The translations under genes were made by a program, and so were the position numbers. Source: Arabidopsis thaliana (lineage: Eukaryota > Streptophyta > Magnoliopsida > Brassicales > Brassicaceae). From it: 64,000 nucleotides of DNA. Location of the stretch: contig NC_003076.8 of assembly GCF_000001735.4 (NCBI RefSeq), positions 1,054,001-1,118,000 of the forward strand. Direction: 5' to 3'. The notes beneath the pieces are model-generated. The model was given only the letters and a program-made list of their open reading frames with translations. It made no database searches and was not told where the DNA came from. Shown here piece after piece: positions 1-11,151 of this stretch. Numbering within the stretch: the first letter of the stretch is position 1; each line of letters opens with the position of its first letter.

Positions 1-41
1 GTGGGTGCAGTTGTAAAAGCTCCTTCATGGTGAAACTCTGA
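1..41 (+). CDS. 3' end of an A-type (IscA/HesB-like) iron-sulfur cluster assembly protein, partial
   Basis: The window opens inside a coding region. Read from base 3, the codons give G-C-S-C-K-S-S-F-M-V-K-L and then TGA at 39-41. A Cys-x-Cys followed by Ser-Phe at the extreme C-terminus is the hallmark of A-type Fe-S carriers (IscA/HesB family, usually CGCGxSF), where the two cysteines ligate iron or a cluster. Here the glycine between the cysteines is Ser, as in some plant mitochondrial members. The gene runs in from the left and converges on ABCB29 with about 270 bp between stop codons. Only 12 residues are visible, so the family call rests on this motif plus my memory that such a gene (At5g03905) neighbours ABCB29. 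Confidence 0.65.
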   Translation, partial: GCSCKSSFMVKL

Positions 42-312
42 ATCATTGACTCAACTTTCTTCTTTACATGGACTAGAAACCAAATTTGATCATTTGTTTA
101 TTACATGTATAATGTCAGAAGTTTTGCTATGTATCAAAAAGGCATAACTAGGGAAAGATACAAAAACTCTGTAGGCTTCTAGCTCAACAAATGATTTGTC
201 CATCCTATTTTTAAACAATAATGGAAAGATTTATACAAAGAGGAATCTTGTATCTTCTCTTAATTTACACAACAGTTGGTCTGTACATGCTCTTGATCAT
301 ACTTACATAATC

Positions 313-3105
313 TCAAATCACGAGTCCAGCTGATGTCAGTGAGTCTTTGTGAGTACTTAACAGAGAAGAGCGATTCAATTCCTTTAGTTTTCCCCTCTCT
401 ACCAAGAACACTCTCTGCGCCATCATCACTGTCTCCAGTCTATGTGCAATCACTATCACCTGTGAATGCAAACATAAGAGCCATGGAACCAGGAAGTTTT
501 TGAATAATATCAGTGATGATTCAATTAAAAGGTTGTTTAGAATGGAAGAATCGGATGTGTGCTTTTACCGTATGGTCTTGCATTACACGTTCAAGAGCTT
601 CTCTGACTAGCAACTCCGACAAACTATCCAATGCTGATGTTGCTTCATCCAAAATCAGTATGGATGATTTCTGATAGAGCGCTCTTGCGATAGCTAGTCT
701 GCACATTTGCCAAATGAGAACAAGACGCAGTAAGCATCGTGAAGAGAATATATGAAACAATCAGTCTTCCAGACCCCACCTTTGCTTCTGGCCTCCGCTT
801 AAGCTTGAACCCCTGGGACCAACTCCTGTGTTGTATCCCTCTGGTAGGTTTCTGATAAATTCATCAGCATTTGCAGTTTTTGCAGCAAGCTCAACTCTCT
901 TCATGTCAATTCCTGTCGTGAGATCTCTGTACCCAATGTTGTCAGCAATTGTCCCTGAAAACAGAGTCTTGCATGTGCAAAAAAAGTTATGTAACTACGA
1001 TGAACCATTATGAAATTCTTGGGATGAATCACGAAAGGAGTAAATTTGAAGACTGGAACGTACTGTGTCCTGTGAAACTAGACCAACATGTTTCCTCAAA
1101 CTTTCCAGTTTGATATCCTTGATGTCAATTTTGTCAATGATGATAGAGCCTATTAAAGGGAAGAAAAAAACAAACACACATATGTGCTTAGATGTCAAAC
1201 CGTTGGTTCTTAATATTGTGATTAAGTTAAGAAGTAAGAATTTCTAACCAGATGAAGGTTCGTAAAGGCGGAGGAGCAATTTGATCAGTGTTGTCTTTCC
1301 TCCTCCAGATGGTCCAACAAGAGCTACAGTCTCTCCTGCTTTAATATGAAGATTTAACCCATCCAAAACGGGAAGCATATTTTCGTCATATTTAAATGAT
1401 ATATCGCATAACTCAACTTCTCCAGCAACTTTTTCCAATTGAATGGCCTCAGGTCTCTCGATCACCTAATTTTCAAGACAGGGCCAGAAGCACTTTGCAT
1501 CATATTTTGAGATAGACAACGAACAAAACCAAATCATTAGGAGTATAAACTGAAGAGAAGATCAGAGGAAAGATAGGGTGTAGTACCTTAGATTCCAAAG
1601 AGGTCAAATCAAACAAACGTTCTATCGCTGGCTCTCCTTGTTTCAATTCATTATAAGCTTTTCCCAAATCCTGCATGTTTTTTAGATTCAAAATCCCAAT
1701 AAGACAGCTCCTCTATACACAAAAAAGTATAGAGGCAAGGCATGGAATGCCACACTGACACAAGTATCTACCTGGACAGGATCGATCAAGAAAGCTAATG
1801 ATGCCACGAAGGAAACAATTGCACTAGAGCTTAAAGAAGAGCCTGCAAGGATAACAGCTCCAACACAAAATATCGACAATGATCCGAGATACATAACTTG
1901 AACAATCTGAGGGATAAGTGACTTCATTTTCTTCTTCTTAAACCGTTCATCTAGGTCAGCACGAGCAAACCTCTGAAACCTCACACTCTCAGAGATCTCT
2001 GCGTTATTAGCCTTGACAAACAAAATTGCAGGAAGAACCTAAACATAAAAAGCTCTGCTTTAGTAATTTTCCCGTAAATTAACAAGAAGAAGAAAAACAC
2101 CAATTGTAGGAAAGACTAATACCTCATTCAAGTAGGTAGAAAGTTGAGCAGAGGCAATCTGTGCTTTTCTAGATATCTTACGAAGCCGGTCACCAAGATA
2201 TGCTATAAGAAGCGCAACAGATGGTATCACCTAGAACAATACCCAAACTAATAAGAAAACTCTAGAGCAAAAGAGACACAAACAGAGACAATTGATTCAC
2301 TTACCATTGCAGAGACTAGTGTCAAGGCAGGACTTGCAACAATCATATGTGCCGTCATTACAGATATCTGAATAGCACTGGGCACAACTGTCTGCCATAT
2401 AAATGAAGTGTAGAGCTTATAGTTGTTAGCCAAAATCACCACAATGTATCAAAAAATTCTGAAAAGAAGGAAACTTTCTCTTCGCAAAACATTCATAACA
2501 AGCAAAACACTCACGTTGAGAAGAGCATAGATAGTGTCAGCAACTTCAGAAGCTTCAGCAGTGATCCTGTAAGCAATGTCTCCTGATGAAATCCCATTGC
2601 CACCTTCAAAGAACTCTAGTTCTCTCTCTAAAACCCTCCTATACGCGAAAACCCGAATCTTGTAAACAGTATTCAAAGCAGCTTCCCAAAGAAACGCTTG
2701 CTGCAGATAATAAGCAACAACCTTAGCCAAAACCAGACCCGCCAAAACGAGACATTCGCCTTTGAGCTTCGTCAAGCTCGCGGCGTTTGCGTTAAGGTTG
2801 GAAGTGAAGGAGCCGAGCCTAGGAACAATCTGAGAAAGCGAGACAACAGAGACACAGCTGCAGAGCCAGCCAAGTAGGACGGTTTTAGATTCCGATTGAA
2901 GATAGGGTTTAATAGTTTCGAGGGCTTTTAGTGAATTGACTGTTGTATTGGCTCGGAGACGGAGAGCGGAGGGTTTACAGAAGCTCAAAGGTCTCGGAGA
3001 TGGTTGAAATGGATGTTTGAGAAAGAGAGATGAGCTCCGGCGATGAGATAGCGGCGGCGGAGGAATGAGAAGACACGGCGGCGGTGTTAGGAGGAGAAAT
3101 GACAT
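313..3105 (-). CDS. ABCB29: ABC transporter B family member 29, chloroplastic (half-transporter)
   Basis: Ten coding exons in reading order: 3105-2515, 2391-2305, 2230-2123, 2038-1772, 1670-1587, 1465-1249, 1149-1064, 967-780, 698-569, 459-313; together 634 codons, matching the known length. All introns are GT-AG. An N-terminal Ser/Pro-rich stretch (about residues 1-55) looks like a plastid transit peptide. One six-helix ABC membrane domain follows (about 75-360), then one nucleotide-binding domain: Walker A GPSGGGKT, signature SLSGGQKQR, Walker [10 protein letters not shown] and H-loop IAHR. One membrane domain plus one ATPase means it must dimerise. The substrate is unknown. An in-frame upstream codon at 3135 is not ATG, so the start at 3105 is used. 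Its 5' end is duplicated, broken, at 4841-4998. Confidence 0.95.
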
Positions 3106-3135
3106 TTCTCTCCAAAACAAATTTAATCGAACCAA

Positions 3136-4156
3136 AACGAATCAACTTCTAATTCTAATTCGGTGATAATTCTTCTGAACCGAACCTAAACCCGAACATT
3201 TAAGCGATTGCTAAGAAGTAAGATCTGAGGCCTTTATGAGTTTAATACCCGAGGCCCAACCTGATCTTATCAAGTAAGAGGTTGATATTTAACCCCAAAT
3301 AGTTTTACTTTACAACTATTAAATAAATTTTAAAACTCATTATACACACTATATTGAATATTTCAAGAGATTTATAGTTTTTGGTAGAAAAACATTTAAA
3401 CTAAATTTCAGTTAATTTTGTTTGCAATTTAAAACGTTTCGATTAACTTTAGTTGAAATTGTAACATATTGATATATGTATTTTAGATTTAGGTTCGTAA
3501 CATGGTGGGAGAGGTCCACCACCTAGTATAATTATAGAGCAAATGTCATGAATAAGAAGTTGTTTCAAAACTGTAAAAGTAGTTTGTTGACACAAATGAA
3601 AGTTTACAATCAGTTAATAACATATGTATTTTGTTTTGTGAGAGAATTTTAATTTAGTTTGAAATAACTCAGAGAATAAATCTAATTAGATAAAAATATG
3701 TGTTAACATTTGTCAAAATATTTAACACCCTTATCTAACTAATATTTAATAAGAAAAAATCAATACTAAATTAAATCATAAAAAATCTCTAAAAATAATA
3801 AAATCTGAAAATTATTAATTTATTATAGTAATTAAATTAATTCATTATTTTAATATCTAATCCACCTAGTATGAAATGTTGGACTCATAACCATGAAATG
3901 CTGCAGAATGGCCCATAATACACCTAGCTAGTATAAATCTACAAATTTCCATATATTTTGTAAATTATTCAAAAAAATACTCTATATTATTAGAATATAT
4001 GACGAAAATTAAAACTCTATATTAGATATTTAATTGTAATCAATTTTAGTTCCAGTATTCCTAATTCATTGAGGATTTGTACCACTATATATAAATTATG
4101 GAGGGTGAATATATAAACACAAAATTCATTCCAAAACAAAGAGAGGTTAAAAGTAG
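3136..4156. other. AT-rich intergenic region between divergent genes
   Basis: No open frame or RNA gene is recognised. The first 150 bases are the ABCB29 promoter and 5' leader, and these are repeated near 4990-5100. A TATA-like ctatatataaat lies at about 4083-4094, about 65 bp before the ATG of the next gene, which fits a promoter for it. Confidence 0.6.
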
Positions 4157-4681
4157 ATGGAGAAGTCCCCGGTGGTCATGGCCGAAGAAGGAGAACACTC
4201 GGGAGCTAAGGAACTTCCCAAACCCAAAATCTCCATGTCGGATCTCACCTTTGTCATAGGCGTGTACACAACCAAATCAAAGAAGTTAACAGTTGTAGAA
4301 TTTGGCGCGGACCGCGAGTTTAACCCTAATGACCGGTTCAAAATAGAAATCGTAGACTTGAGTCGTTTTGAACTGCCCAAGTCTGGTATGGATGATGTAA
4401 TGATCACTTGGGAAGTCGTTTATAAGAAAGATTGGCAAAACATTGTCACAATCGTTAAAGGTCGAAGGTCATTAGACACAAACTTACGATGGTTGTTCAA
4501 CGATCTTCTTGCTCCAGAAGATCTAATCAGACGTGGCCTAACCGGCGATGTCAAGGTGAGTTTAAACGGCGACTTACTTGACAAGATCAGCCTTGAGATA
4601 TTCATTGAAAGCGACCAGAGATATTTTTCCCCTGAAGATACTCTTAGATATCTTCAATGTTTTTTCCCCTCTAAAAACTAA
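4157..4681 (+). CDS. Stand-alone F-box-protein C-terminal domain (copy A)
   Basis: A single-exon ORF of 174 aa starting with ATG. From about residue 23 (PKISMSDLTFV) to the end (LRYLQCFFPSKN) it aligns along its whole length with the C-terminal part of the F-box protein at 26205-27068 (PKISLSDLVFI ... LRYLQCFLVD). It lacks the F-box and linker that precede this domain there, so it is unlikely to dock on SKP1. The domain has no function known to me. No signal peptide or membrane segment is seen. The protein could start at the second Met (MAEEGEHSGAKE), which is where similarity to copy B begins. A TATA-like element lies about 65 bp upstream. It is a tandem paralogue of the gene at 5453-6043. 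The role is not inferred; a decoy or a relic are both possible. Confidence 0.75.
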   Translation: MEKSPVVMAEEGEHSGAKELPKPKISMSDLTFVIGVYTTKSKKLTVVEFGADREFNPNDRFKIEIVDLSRFELPKSGMDDVMITWEVVYKKDWQNIVTIVKGRRSLDTNLRWLFNDLLAPEDLIRRGLTGDVKVSLNGDLLDKISLEIFIESDQRYFSPEDTLRYLQCFFPSKN

Positions 4682-4840
4682 TTATTATGTATATACAAAG
4701 TCTGTGAAATTTAAAAATATGTAAGCGTTTCTACCTAAATAATCAAGAGCTTTGTTTTGCACCAAAAAATTTACTGCAAAGGCGTTGATGCTTGATGAAC
4801 AAGAAACCAATCCCCTATTTTTTTTTTATCCCCTATTTTC

Positions 4841-4998
4841 GAGGGTTTACCGGAGCTCAGAGGTCTCGGAGATTGTTGAAATGGATGTTTGAGAAAGAGA
4901 GATGAGCTCCGGCGGTGAGATAACGGCGGCGGTGTTAAGCGGAGGAGAAATGACATTTCTCTCCAAAACAAATTGAATCGAACCAAAAGGAATATCAA
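4841..4998 (-). pseudogene. Truncated duplicate of the ABCB29 5' end
   Basis: On the minus strand this stretch encodes MSFLL, then [19 protein letters not shown] and PRPLS, nearly identical to the first about 45 residues of ABCB29, and it is preceded by the same leader sequence. Similarity stops abruptly near 4845 (the end furthest into the gene), where unrelated AT-rich sequence begins, so transit-peptide codons remain but no transporter. Small deletions inside the proline run show drift. Similarity continues through about 5100 into the copied ABCB29 promoter. This is a promoter-plus-first-exon fragment, not a gene. Confidence 0.85.
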
Positions 4999-5452
4999 CT
5001 TCTAATTCTAATTTGATGATAATTCGTCTTAACCGAAACTAAACCGAGAATTTAAGCGGTTGCTAAGATCTGAGGCCTTTTAAACCCCGAAGCCCGTTAA
5101 AGCCCTTTAACAGCATATTAATATCATGACAATAGTCTTAGTGGTTCCCCGTGCCATGCATAATTGCATATTATTAATTAAATTTATATTTAAACCTATG
5201 ATATTAAATACATACAATAATAATGTAGTATAAAAATATGTTAACACATAATGTTTAAACCATGAGCAATAAATTTGGAAGTTAATAATATATGCATGTG
5301 AAAAGGAGATTATAGGAATTCAATATTTTGTTATAAAAATTACTCCTAATTAATCAATTAACAATTAATGAGAATTAATGCAAAAAAACATAAAAATAAT
5401 TGAGAGTCATTGTGGTGAGATATAAAGAAGATTTGTAACACTAAAAATATGG

Positions 5453-6043
5453 ATGGTGAATAACATAAAACTCATTCCAAAACAAAGAAAAGAGAAGTCA
5501 CAGGTGATGATGGCCAAAGAAGGAGAACATTCCGGAGCTAAGGAAGTGAAACTTACCAAACCCAAAATTTCCTTGTCGGATCTCACCTTTGTCATTTACG
5601 TAACTACCCGAGAAAAGCTATCATCTTCTACCATAAGTTGTGAGGAGATACCACTTAAGAAATGTGGCGCGGAGCTAGAGTGTGGCTCCAATGATCGATT
5701 CCATATACAAGTCGAAAACTTGAGCCATATGGGAATCTCCAAGTCTAGAATGGCTGGTGTAAAGATCGAGTGCGAGGTCATTTATAAGGAAGACTCGGAA
5801 GACGAGGCGGTAGTTAGAATCGTTAATGCTGAAAGGCCATTAGGCACAAACTTTGGATGGCTGAACAACGATCTTCTTGCTCCACTAGCTCATCGTGGTC
5901 TAACAGCCGAAATCCAGCTGAGTTTCAACAGCGAGTTATTGGACAAGATCGACCTCCAGATATTCCACCGAGGCGAGGGGAGATATTTTTCCCAAGACGA
6001 TACTCTTGGTTATCTTCAATGTTTTTTCCCATCTAAAATCTAA
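5453..6043 (+). CDS. Stand-alone F-box-protein C-terminal domain (copy B)
   Basis: A single-exon ORF of 196 aa from the ATG at 5453. Internal Met codons near residues 19-20 (MMAKEGEHSGAKE) align with the start of copy A and may be the real start. The body (PKISLSDLTFVIYV ... LGYLQCFFPSKI) is clearly homologous to copy A and to the C-terminal half of the F-box protein at 26205-27068, but contains no F-box. It carries a longer insertion after the first strand than copy A. A short upstream ATG at 5449 opens a frame that stops within five codons and overlaps the main start. No localisation signal is seen. Expression cannot be judged from sequence. Confidence 0.75.
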   Translation: MVNNIKLIPKQRKEKSQVMMAKEGEHSGAKEVKLTKPKISLSDLTFVIYVTTREKLSSSTISCEEIPLKKCGAELECGSNDRFHIQVENLSHMGISKSRMAGVKIECEVIYKEDSEDEAVVRIVNAERPLGTNFGWLNNDLLAPLAHRGLTAEIQLSFNSELLDKIDLQIFHRGEGRYFSQDDTLGYLQCFFPSKI

Positions 6044-6264
6044 GTATTTTAGTTATGCAAAGCCTATGAAATATTTAAAAGTACAATTTGTATGCATTTT
6101 GTTTGGTCGATTATATGATATTTAAATAAGAATATATTTCTACCTAGATAATCATGAGTTTTGTCAACAAATTGGTAATTAACTTGTAAGGTTTCTGTCT
6201 CATTCATTAACTTATACAAAAAAATAATCCGTTTAGAAATTAACCAAATTGGGCTGAAATAGTT

Positions 6265-9257
6265 TTAGTTACCAGAGCCGAAGCCACGAGGACCAGGCTT
6301 GCTTGATGCTGACTCTACAAATTTCTTCCTTGAGTCTGCCTTTCTCTTCCTCCTTGCAGTTCCAGGTGGAGCCTTAAGATACATTTACAAGACCCCATTA
6401 AACTCTGGTACATGTTAAAGATGAAGAAGAAGAAGAAGAAGAAATGGAAGAAACCTTTTGTTCTGCTTTCAATGCGTCCTCGAGACCGCTTAATGCTGGA
6501 ATTGATCCTCCTTCCATCACTCCCATCAAGTTCTTCATTTTCACTCTCATTTGGAAGATTTGTGCTACAAGTGCGCTCACCTGAACCAACAACAACAAAA
6601 TGGTATTGAGAATCTCCTTCTTCTTGTCTGAGATCTGCACAAAACTAAGCTCACAATCTGAGCGAGAGTACCTGTTGTTCTGTCTTTCCTGAATCTTTAG
6701 CGATTCTTTTTCTTCTCTCTGGAGATTCTGCTAGTAACTCTGGTCTCTCTCTTTCCTCTGTTCCAACAGATTTAAACCAAGAATTAGACAACCAAAATCT
6801 AGTTTATGAAATGCTTGTTTATTTAATGGAATGGAAGAAAGGAACAGAGACAAACCGGGTGTCATCACTTCAATCATTGCTTCCATGACTAAAAGATTCT
6901 TTTCCGCTTCTCGGATTTGTGCTGGACTCACTTTCCCCATTCCGGGAATCATTCCAAGAACTCGTGTCATCGAACCCATTTTCGCTACAGCACGAGTCTG
7001 CTTTAGAAAATCGTTGAAGTCGAACTTTGCACTCATTATCTTCTTCTGCAGATCTTCTGCATCTTCTTGACGCATCTATAAAGACAGATGAAGAAGGCCT
7101 CAATGGATAGAGAGAGAGGGAGAGGAAAACATAGTTTTGATTGTAATTTTACTGAGAAAGAACTTACAACTTCTGTTGCCTTCTCTACAAATGAAAGCAC
7201 ATCTCCCATTCCTAGAATTCGTCCAGCCATTCGATCTGGATAAAAGGGTTCAAGATCCTCCATTCGCTCTCCACGTCCTACCAGTTTAATCGGTTTTCCT
7301 GATACCTAGTAACACCCATTTAAGTGTAAACTATCAATGTTGAGCAACATTAAGTAAATTTCTATAAAATAATTGATTAAAGAAGAAGAAAACAAACCTC
7401 CTTGACACTCAAAGCAGCACCACCTCTTGAATCACCATCTAGCTTTGTCAAAATGGCTCCTGTAATTCCTATCTCTACATTGAATGTCGTCACCAGTGCT
7501 GTAGGAAGTACAGAAGCTCATCTTAGTATATGACCGATACAGCTACGGTTTTGAATCTAATCCATTTTCAGGATGTCTCGAATCTTCTTGACAAAGGTAA
7601 AATAGAAACAGCGTACCTGCAGCTTCTTGTCCAGTCATGGCATCAACAACTAGTAACACTTCTGTTGGATTCAGAAATTTCTTCACGTCTTTTAATTCGT
7701 CCATCATGCCTTTATCTATCTGTCACAAAGAGGCAATTTCATGACTGAAGCTGCAATAGATTTATGATACAATGACTCTTAAAGACGAAACATTACCTGA
7801 AGCCTCCCTGCAGTATCCATAATAACTACATCAACATTGTTCTTTTTAGCTTCTTTTAGACCTTGCTTAGCTATATCTGCAGGTTTTACATCAGTCCCTG
7901 CTGTATAAACCGGCACACCAACCTGACACAAAGAGGGCATCAGGGAATATTGATTTCCGGAATCAAATATCATCACATATTCACACAGAGGTTAAGCCAT
8001 TTCAATACCTGTTCACCTAAAATGACAAGTTGATCGATAGCAGCAGGTCGGTATACATCTCCAGCAATAAGCATGCAAGATTTTCCCTGTAAACATCATT
8101 ATTAGTCAGTGTCATTGACAGAAAGTAGTAACAAACAATCCCATCAAAATCTCCACTGTATTCATACCTGCTTCTTTAGGTAACAAGCTAGTTTAGCACA
8201 AACCGTTGTCTTTCCAACTCCTTGGAGCCCAGCCAACAATATTACTGTAGGACCTGATTTAGCAAACTGTAACTCAGATACTTCTCCACCCATCAATTTC
8301 ACTAGCTCATCATGTACAATCTGCAATAAAGCCATGATAAGCCACACTTGAGTACTATTGATACCAAAATGATCATCATAGAGTGAATCAAATATCAAAC
8401 CATTATGCTAATGAAACAAAAACAAGAACCGGTTTTATTGCTAATTACCTTGACCAATTGCTGATCTGGTTTGACTCCACGAATGACACCCATTCCAACG
8501 GCTTGGTCACTAACAGACTGAACAAACCTTCTAACAACTGGGAGACTCACCTGTTAACAAAATTACTTTTATACCACATTCTTCACAAGAACCTAAATGA
8601 AACAGAATAAAACACCACTCACATCTGCTTCCAGGAGAGCTCTTCTGATATCCCGCATTGGCTCAGCAATATTGTCCTTAGTCAAGACCTCTGCAAGTTC
8701 AAATAACGTAACTAGCTTAAACCCGTGCTCATCTTTTCTGCATCTTCTAATAGCAAACACTACTCTTAACTACAAAGTTTTCTTCATTGAATACATCAAT
8801 AAAACTTAGTCTCTATTCATTCCTCCTAATTTGAGCTCACGGGCAACGAAATAAGAAAGAAAAAAACCGAACCTTCGCCTTTGAGTTTGCTCCAAGCAGC
8901 CTCGAGGCCACCAGTCAACTGACCAAACATCTCGGCTCTCACTTGGCTTCTTCTGTATCTTCCATGGCCAACAACAGTCTTCGATTTCACCCAACTCCAT
9001 ATCTCTCGCTACTCAACACAGAACATCACAAACAAGACTAAATAACCAGAAAATCTTACAAAACCACCAAACTAAAAAACGAAAAGAAGCAAACTTTGAA
9101 GCCAAACCGTGGAGAGATTCCTAGAGGAGGACAGAGAAGCTGAATTGATGGTGCCACCGGTGAACGCAGAGCTGAAGGCAGCCTTAATTCTCCTATTTCC
9201 GGTACAGCTCAGAGTACAAGGAACTCTATTCACGCTGGAAAATTGAAGAGCCTCCAT
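6265..9257 (-). CDS. CPSRP54: Chloroplast signal recognition particle 54 kDa subunit
   Basis: Fourteen coding exons: 9257-9108, 9008-8873, 8690-8623, 8550-8449, 8320-8168, 8086-8009, 7922-7797, 7719-7617, 7498-7398, 7305-7168, 7075-6856, 6757-6672, 6580-6455, 6372-6265; 564 aa, as known for the protein. It is the GTPase of the stromal SRP, which with cpSRP43 carries light-harvesting proteins to Alb3 in thylakoids and also acts on plastid ribosomes. Visible: a Ser-rich transit peptide (about 1-75), the N domain, the G domain with [14 protein letters not shown] and TKLDGD, and the Met-rich M domain with IPGMGK. The C-terminal tail carries ARRKRK, the motif type that binds the cpSRP43 chromodomain. 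The true ATG is at 9257, seven codons inside the open frame. Confidence 0.97.
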
Positions 9258-9360
9258 TACTAGTGAGTGAGTGATCAAAGCTCAAAACTTTTCACGACTC
9301 TCCGCAATCTTCTTGGTACTTCTATCTTCCTTTTGGATGGTTCCATTTTATCCGTTTCGA

Positions 9361-9369
9361 TGACGTGGC
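9361..9369 (-). promoter_or_regulatory. TGACGTGGC element upstream of cpSRP54
   Basis: A TGACGTGGC box lies 104 bp 5' of the cpSRP54 start codon. This C-box/G-box hybrid is a known type of binding site for plant bZIP factors such as HY5 and GBFs. Light regulation would suit a gene for light-harvesting-protein targeting, but only the motif is seen; the regulation is inferred. Confidence 0.4.
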
Positions 9370-9669
9370 CCAGTAACAGACCGTCGATGGTGAGCTTTCC
9401 ACAAAACGCTGCATTTTAAAACTAGAACCATCTCTCTCTTTCTCCTTACAGGCGCGGCTCAGATCCCGACAAGTGTACGGCTAAGATCACGAATCTCTTC
9501 TTGAAAGTAATCCTCCGCGATTACCCAATCGGTTATCGGTTCGGTTCCACTCGATTTCGGTTCTTTCGATTATAAAGTTTATTTGAATATTTTAAAATTT
9601 AGTTCAGTTTGGTTCCACTTCTTTCAGTTTTAAAATTTAGTATCCATTGTTTTAGATATTTTCTGGTGT

Positions 9670-10500
9670 TTCGGTTATTTTTAGATATTTTTAAGTATTT
9701 TTACTATTATATATATTTTTCAAAAATTAAAAAACTTTTAATAGTGGTAAAAAATTGCAAATTTTAATTTATTTTTTTTAAAATGTAAAAAAATTATATG
9801 TATAAACATATTGAATTTAGAACACCGCTTAAGGACCTCATATTATGGACAAGATATTGTGTCCAATTAGTTTACACATAATTAAAATTTAACATTTAAA
9901 ACAAAAATATTTTGTATAAAAACAAAAACAAAAACAAAAACAAAAACCTTAAATTTTAAATAGTGATATGAAAAATACAACTTAATATATTTTAAAATAT
10001 AAAAAATGTTAAAATTTAAAGATGTGTATAACATATTGAACCTAGAACACCGCTTAAGGACCTTATATTATGGACGGGATGTTGTATTCATTTAGTTTAC
10101 ACATATTTAAAATTTAACACTTAAAAACAAAAAACATACTATGTATATATAAAAATTATTTTATCTAAAATATTAATTAGAAATAAAAAAAATATTAAAG
10201 TTTAAATAGTGGTAGAAAAAATACAAATTTAAAATTTTTTTAAAATAAAAAATTGTTAAACATTTATATATATGTAAACATATTAAACCTAGAACACCGC
10301 TTAAGGATCTCATATTATGGACGGGATGTTGTGTCCAATTAGTTTACACATACTAAAATTTAACATTTAAAACAAAAATATTATGTATATTTTAAAAATA
10401 AAACACTTGATCTAAAATATTACTTCAAAAATAAAAAAAAAACTTAAAGTTTAAACAAAAACTTGAATAAAAATTGCAAAAGATTTTTTAAAAATTAATG
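9670..10500. repeat. Tandem AT-rich repeat array, about 3.3 units of 226-247 bp
   Basis: Three copies of a diagnostic block beginning aacatatt(g/a)aa and containing gaacaccgcttaagga then atattatgga start at 9804, 10030 and 10277 (spacings 226 and 247 bp). Each block is followed by tagtttacacat and an A-rich stretch. Each is preceded by a related ttaaatagtggta-like segment, and a partial fourth copy of that segment is seen at about 10450. An (AAAAAC)n run lies at about 9927-9950. No ORF crosses the array. It may be satellite-like or derive from a non-coding transposon that I do not recognise. Confidence 0.7.
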
Positions 10501-10610
10501 AGAAAAAACCCTTTTTTTCGACATCACTGAGGAAAAACCCTTTAATTAAAAATATATTAATTTCTAAATTAAACAAGAAAATGAGTTGCGAAATAACCTG
10601 ACAATGGGGC

Positions 10611-10808
10611 TCATTGTTTGATGGGCTGAAATTGTTTGTGTTGGGCCTCCGAGAACACATCGACCATCTGAGAGCACATGCGATCATCAGTAACCGTTAC
10701 CGGAAAAACGAATCCCCCAATCTCCGACGATCCCTCCACCTGCTCAATCTCCATCGCGGAGAAAACCTCCAACATCATGAATCCAAAAGCCTTAAATCCC
10801 GGCGACAT
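10611..10808 (-). CDS. Hypothetical 65-aa protein
   Basis: A minus-strand ORF from the ATG at 10808 encodes MSPGFKAFGFMMLEV then an acidic middle and ends FQPIKQ. The upstream 200 bp on that strand is rich in GA/CT runs typical of plant 5' leaders, and base composition here is clearly less AT-rich than the repeat array next door. I recognise no family. The opposite frame (10614-10820) is Arg/His-rich and looks like its shadow. It could be a real small gene, a leader ORF, or chance. Confidence 0.35.
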   Translation of the reverse strand: MSPGFKAFGFMMLEVFSAMEIEQVEGSSEIGGFVFPVTVTDDRMCSQMVDVFSEAQHKQFQPIKQ

Positions 10809-10992
10809 GTAAGCCTTTAACTCCTTCGAATCGTCTCGCTCTCTCTTTCTACGGTGAGATGTGGTCCCAAATTGACGGCGAAGTGAATATCCTCCGTCGT
10901 TTATACGAGACGTGATGCTTGCGTGTGTGATGATCTCTCTCTCTCGTCTTCTTCGTAGCTATAACAAGTGAACAGAGATCCGTTGTATATGT

Positions 10993-11151
10993 ATGAGTCT
11001 TTCTTGGGCTTTGACTTGTGGAATGATTCTTTCTAAACGAAGGGCGAAGAAAGAATCAGAGCATCATCATCTTGAAGCAGACAGATATCGAAGAAGAGAA
11101 TTGATAATAAAGCTAATCAGAGAAATTGCATCTTTTAACTCGTGGAGATAG
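10993..11151 (+). CDS. Possible 52-aa small ORF
   Basis: A plus-strand ATG at 10993 opens MSLSWALTCGMILSKRR, then a highly charged stretch, and ends at TAG 11149-11151. A pyrimidine-rich tract ending in tcttcttcgtag just before (about 10945-10963) looks like a 3' splice site. A second in-frame Met is at 11023. No homologue is recognised, and the sequence was too short to be called by length alone. Low support. Confidence 0.2.
   Translation: MSLSWALTCGMILSKRRAKKESEHHHLEADRYRRRELIIKLIREIASFNSWR

Noticed and set aside
9804-10390. CRISPR-like spaced repeats
   Set aside because: Three units of more than 200 bp in a plant nuclear genome; a diverging tandem repeat, not a CRISPR array.
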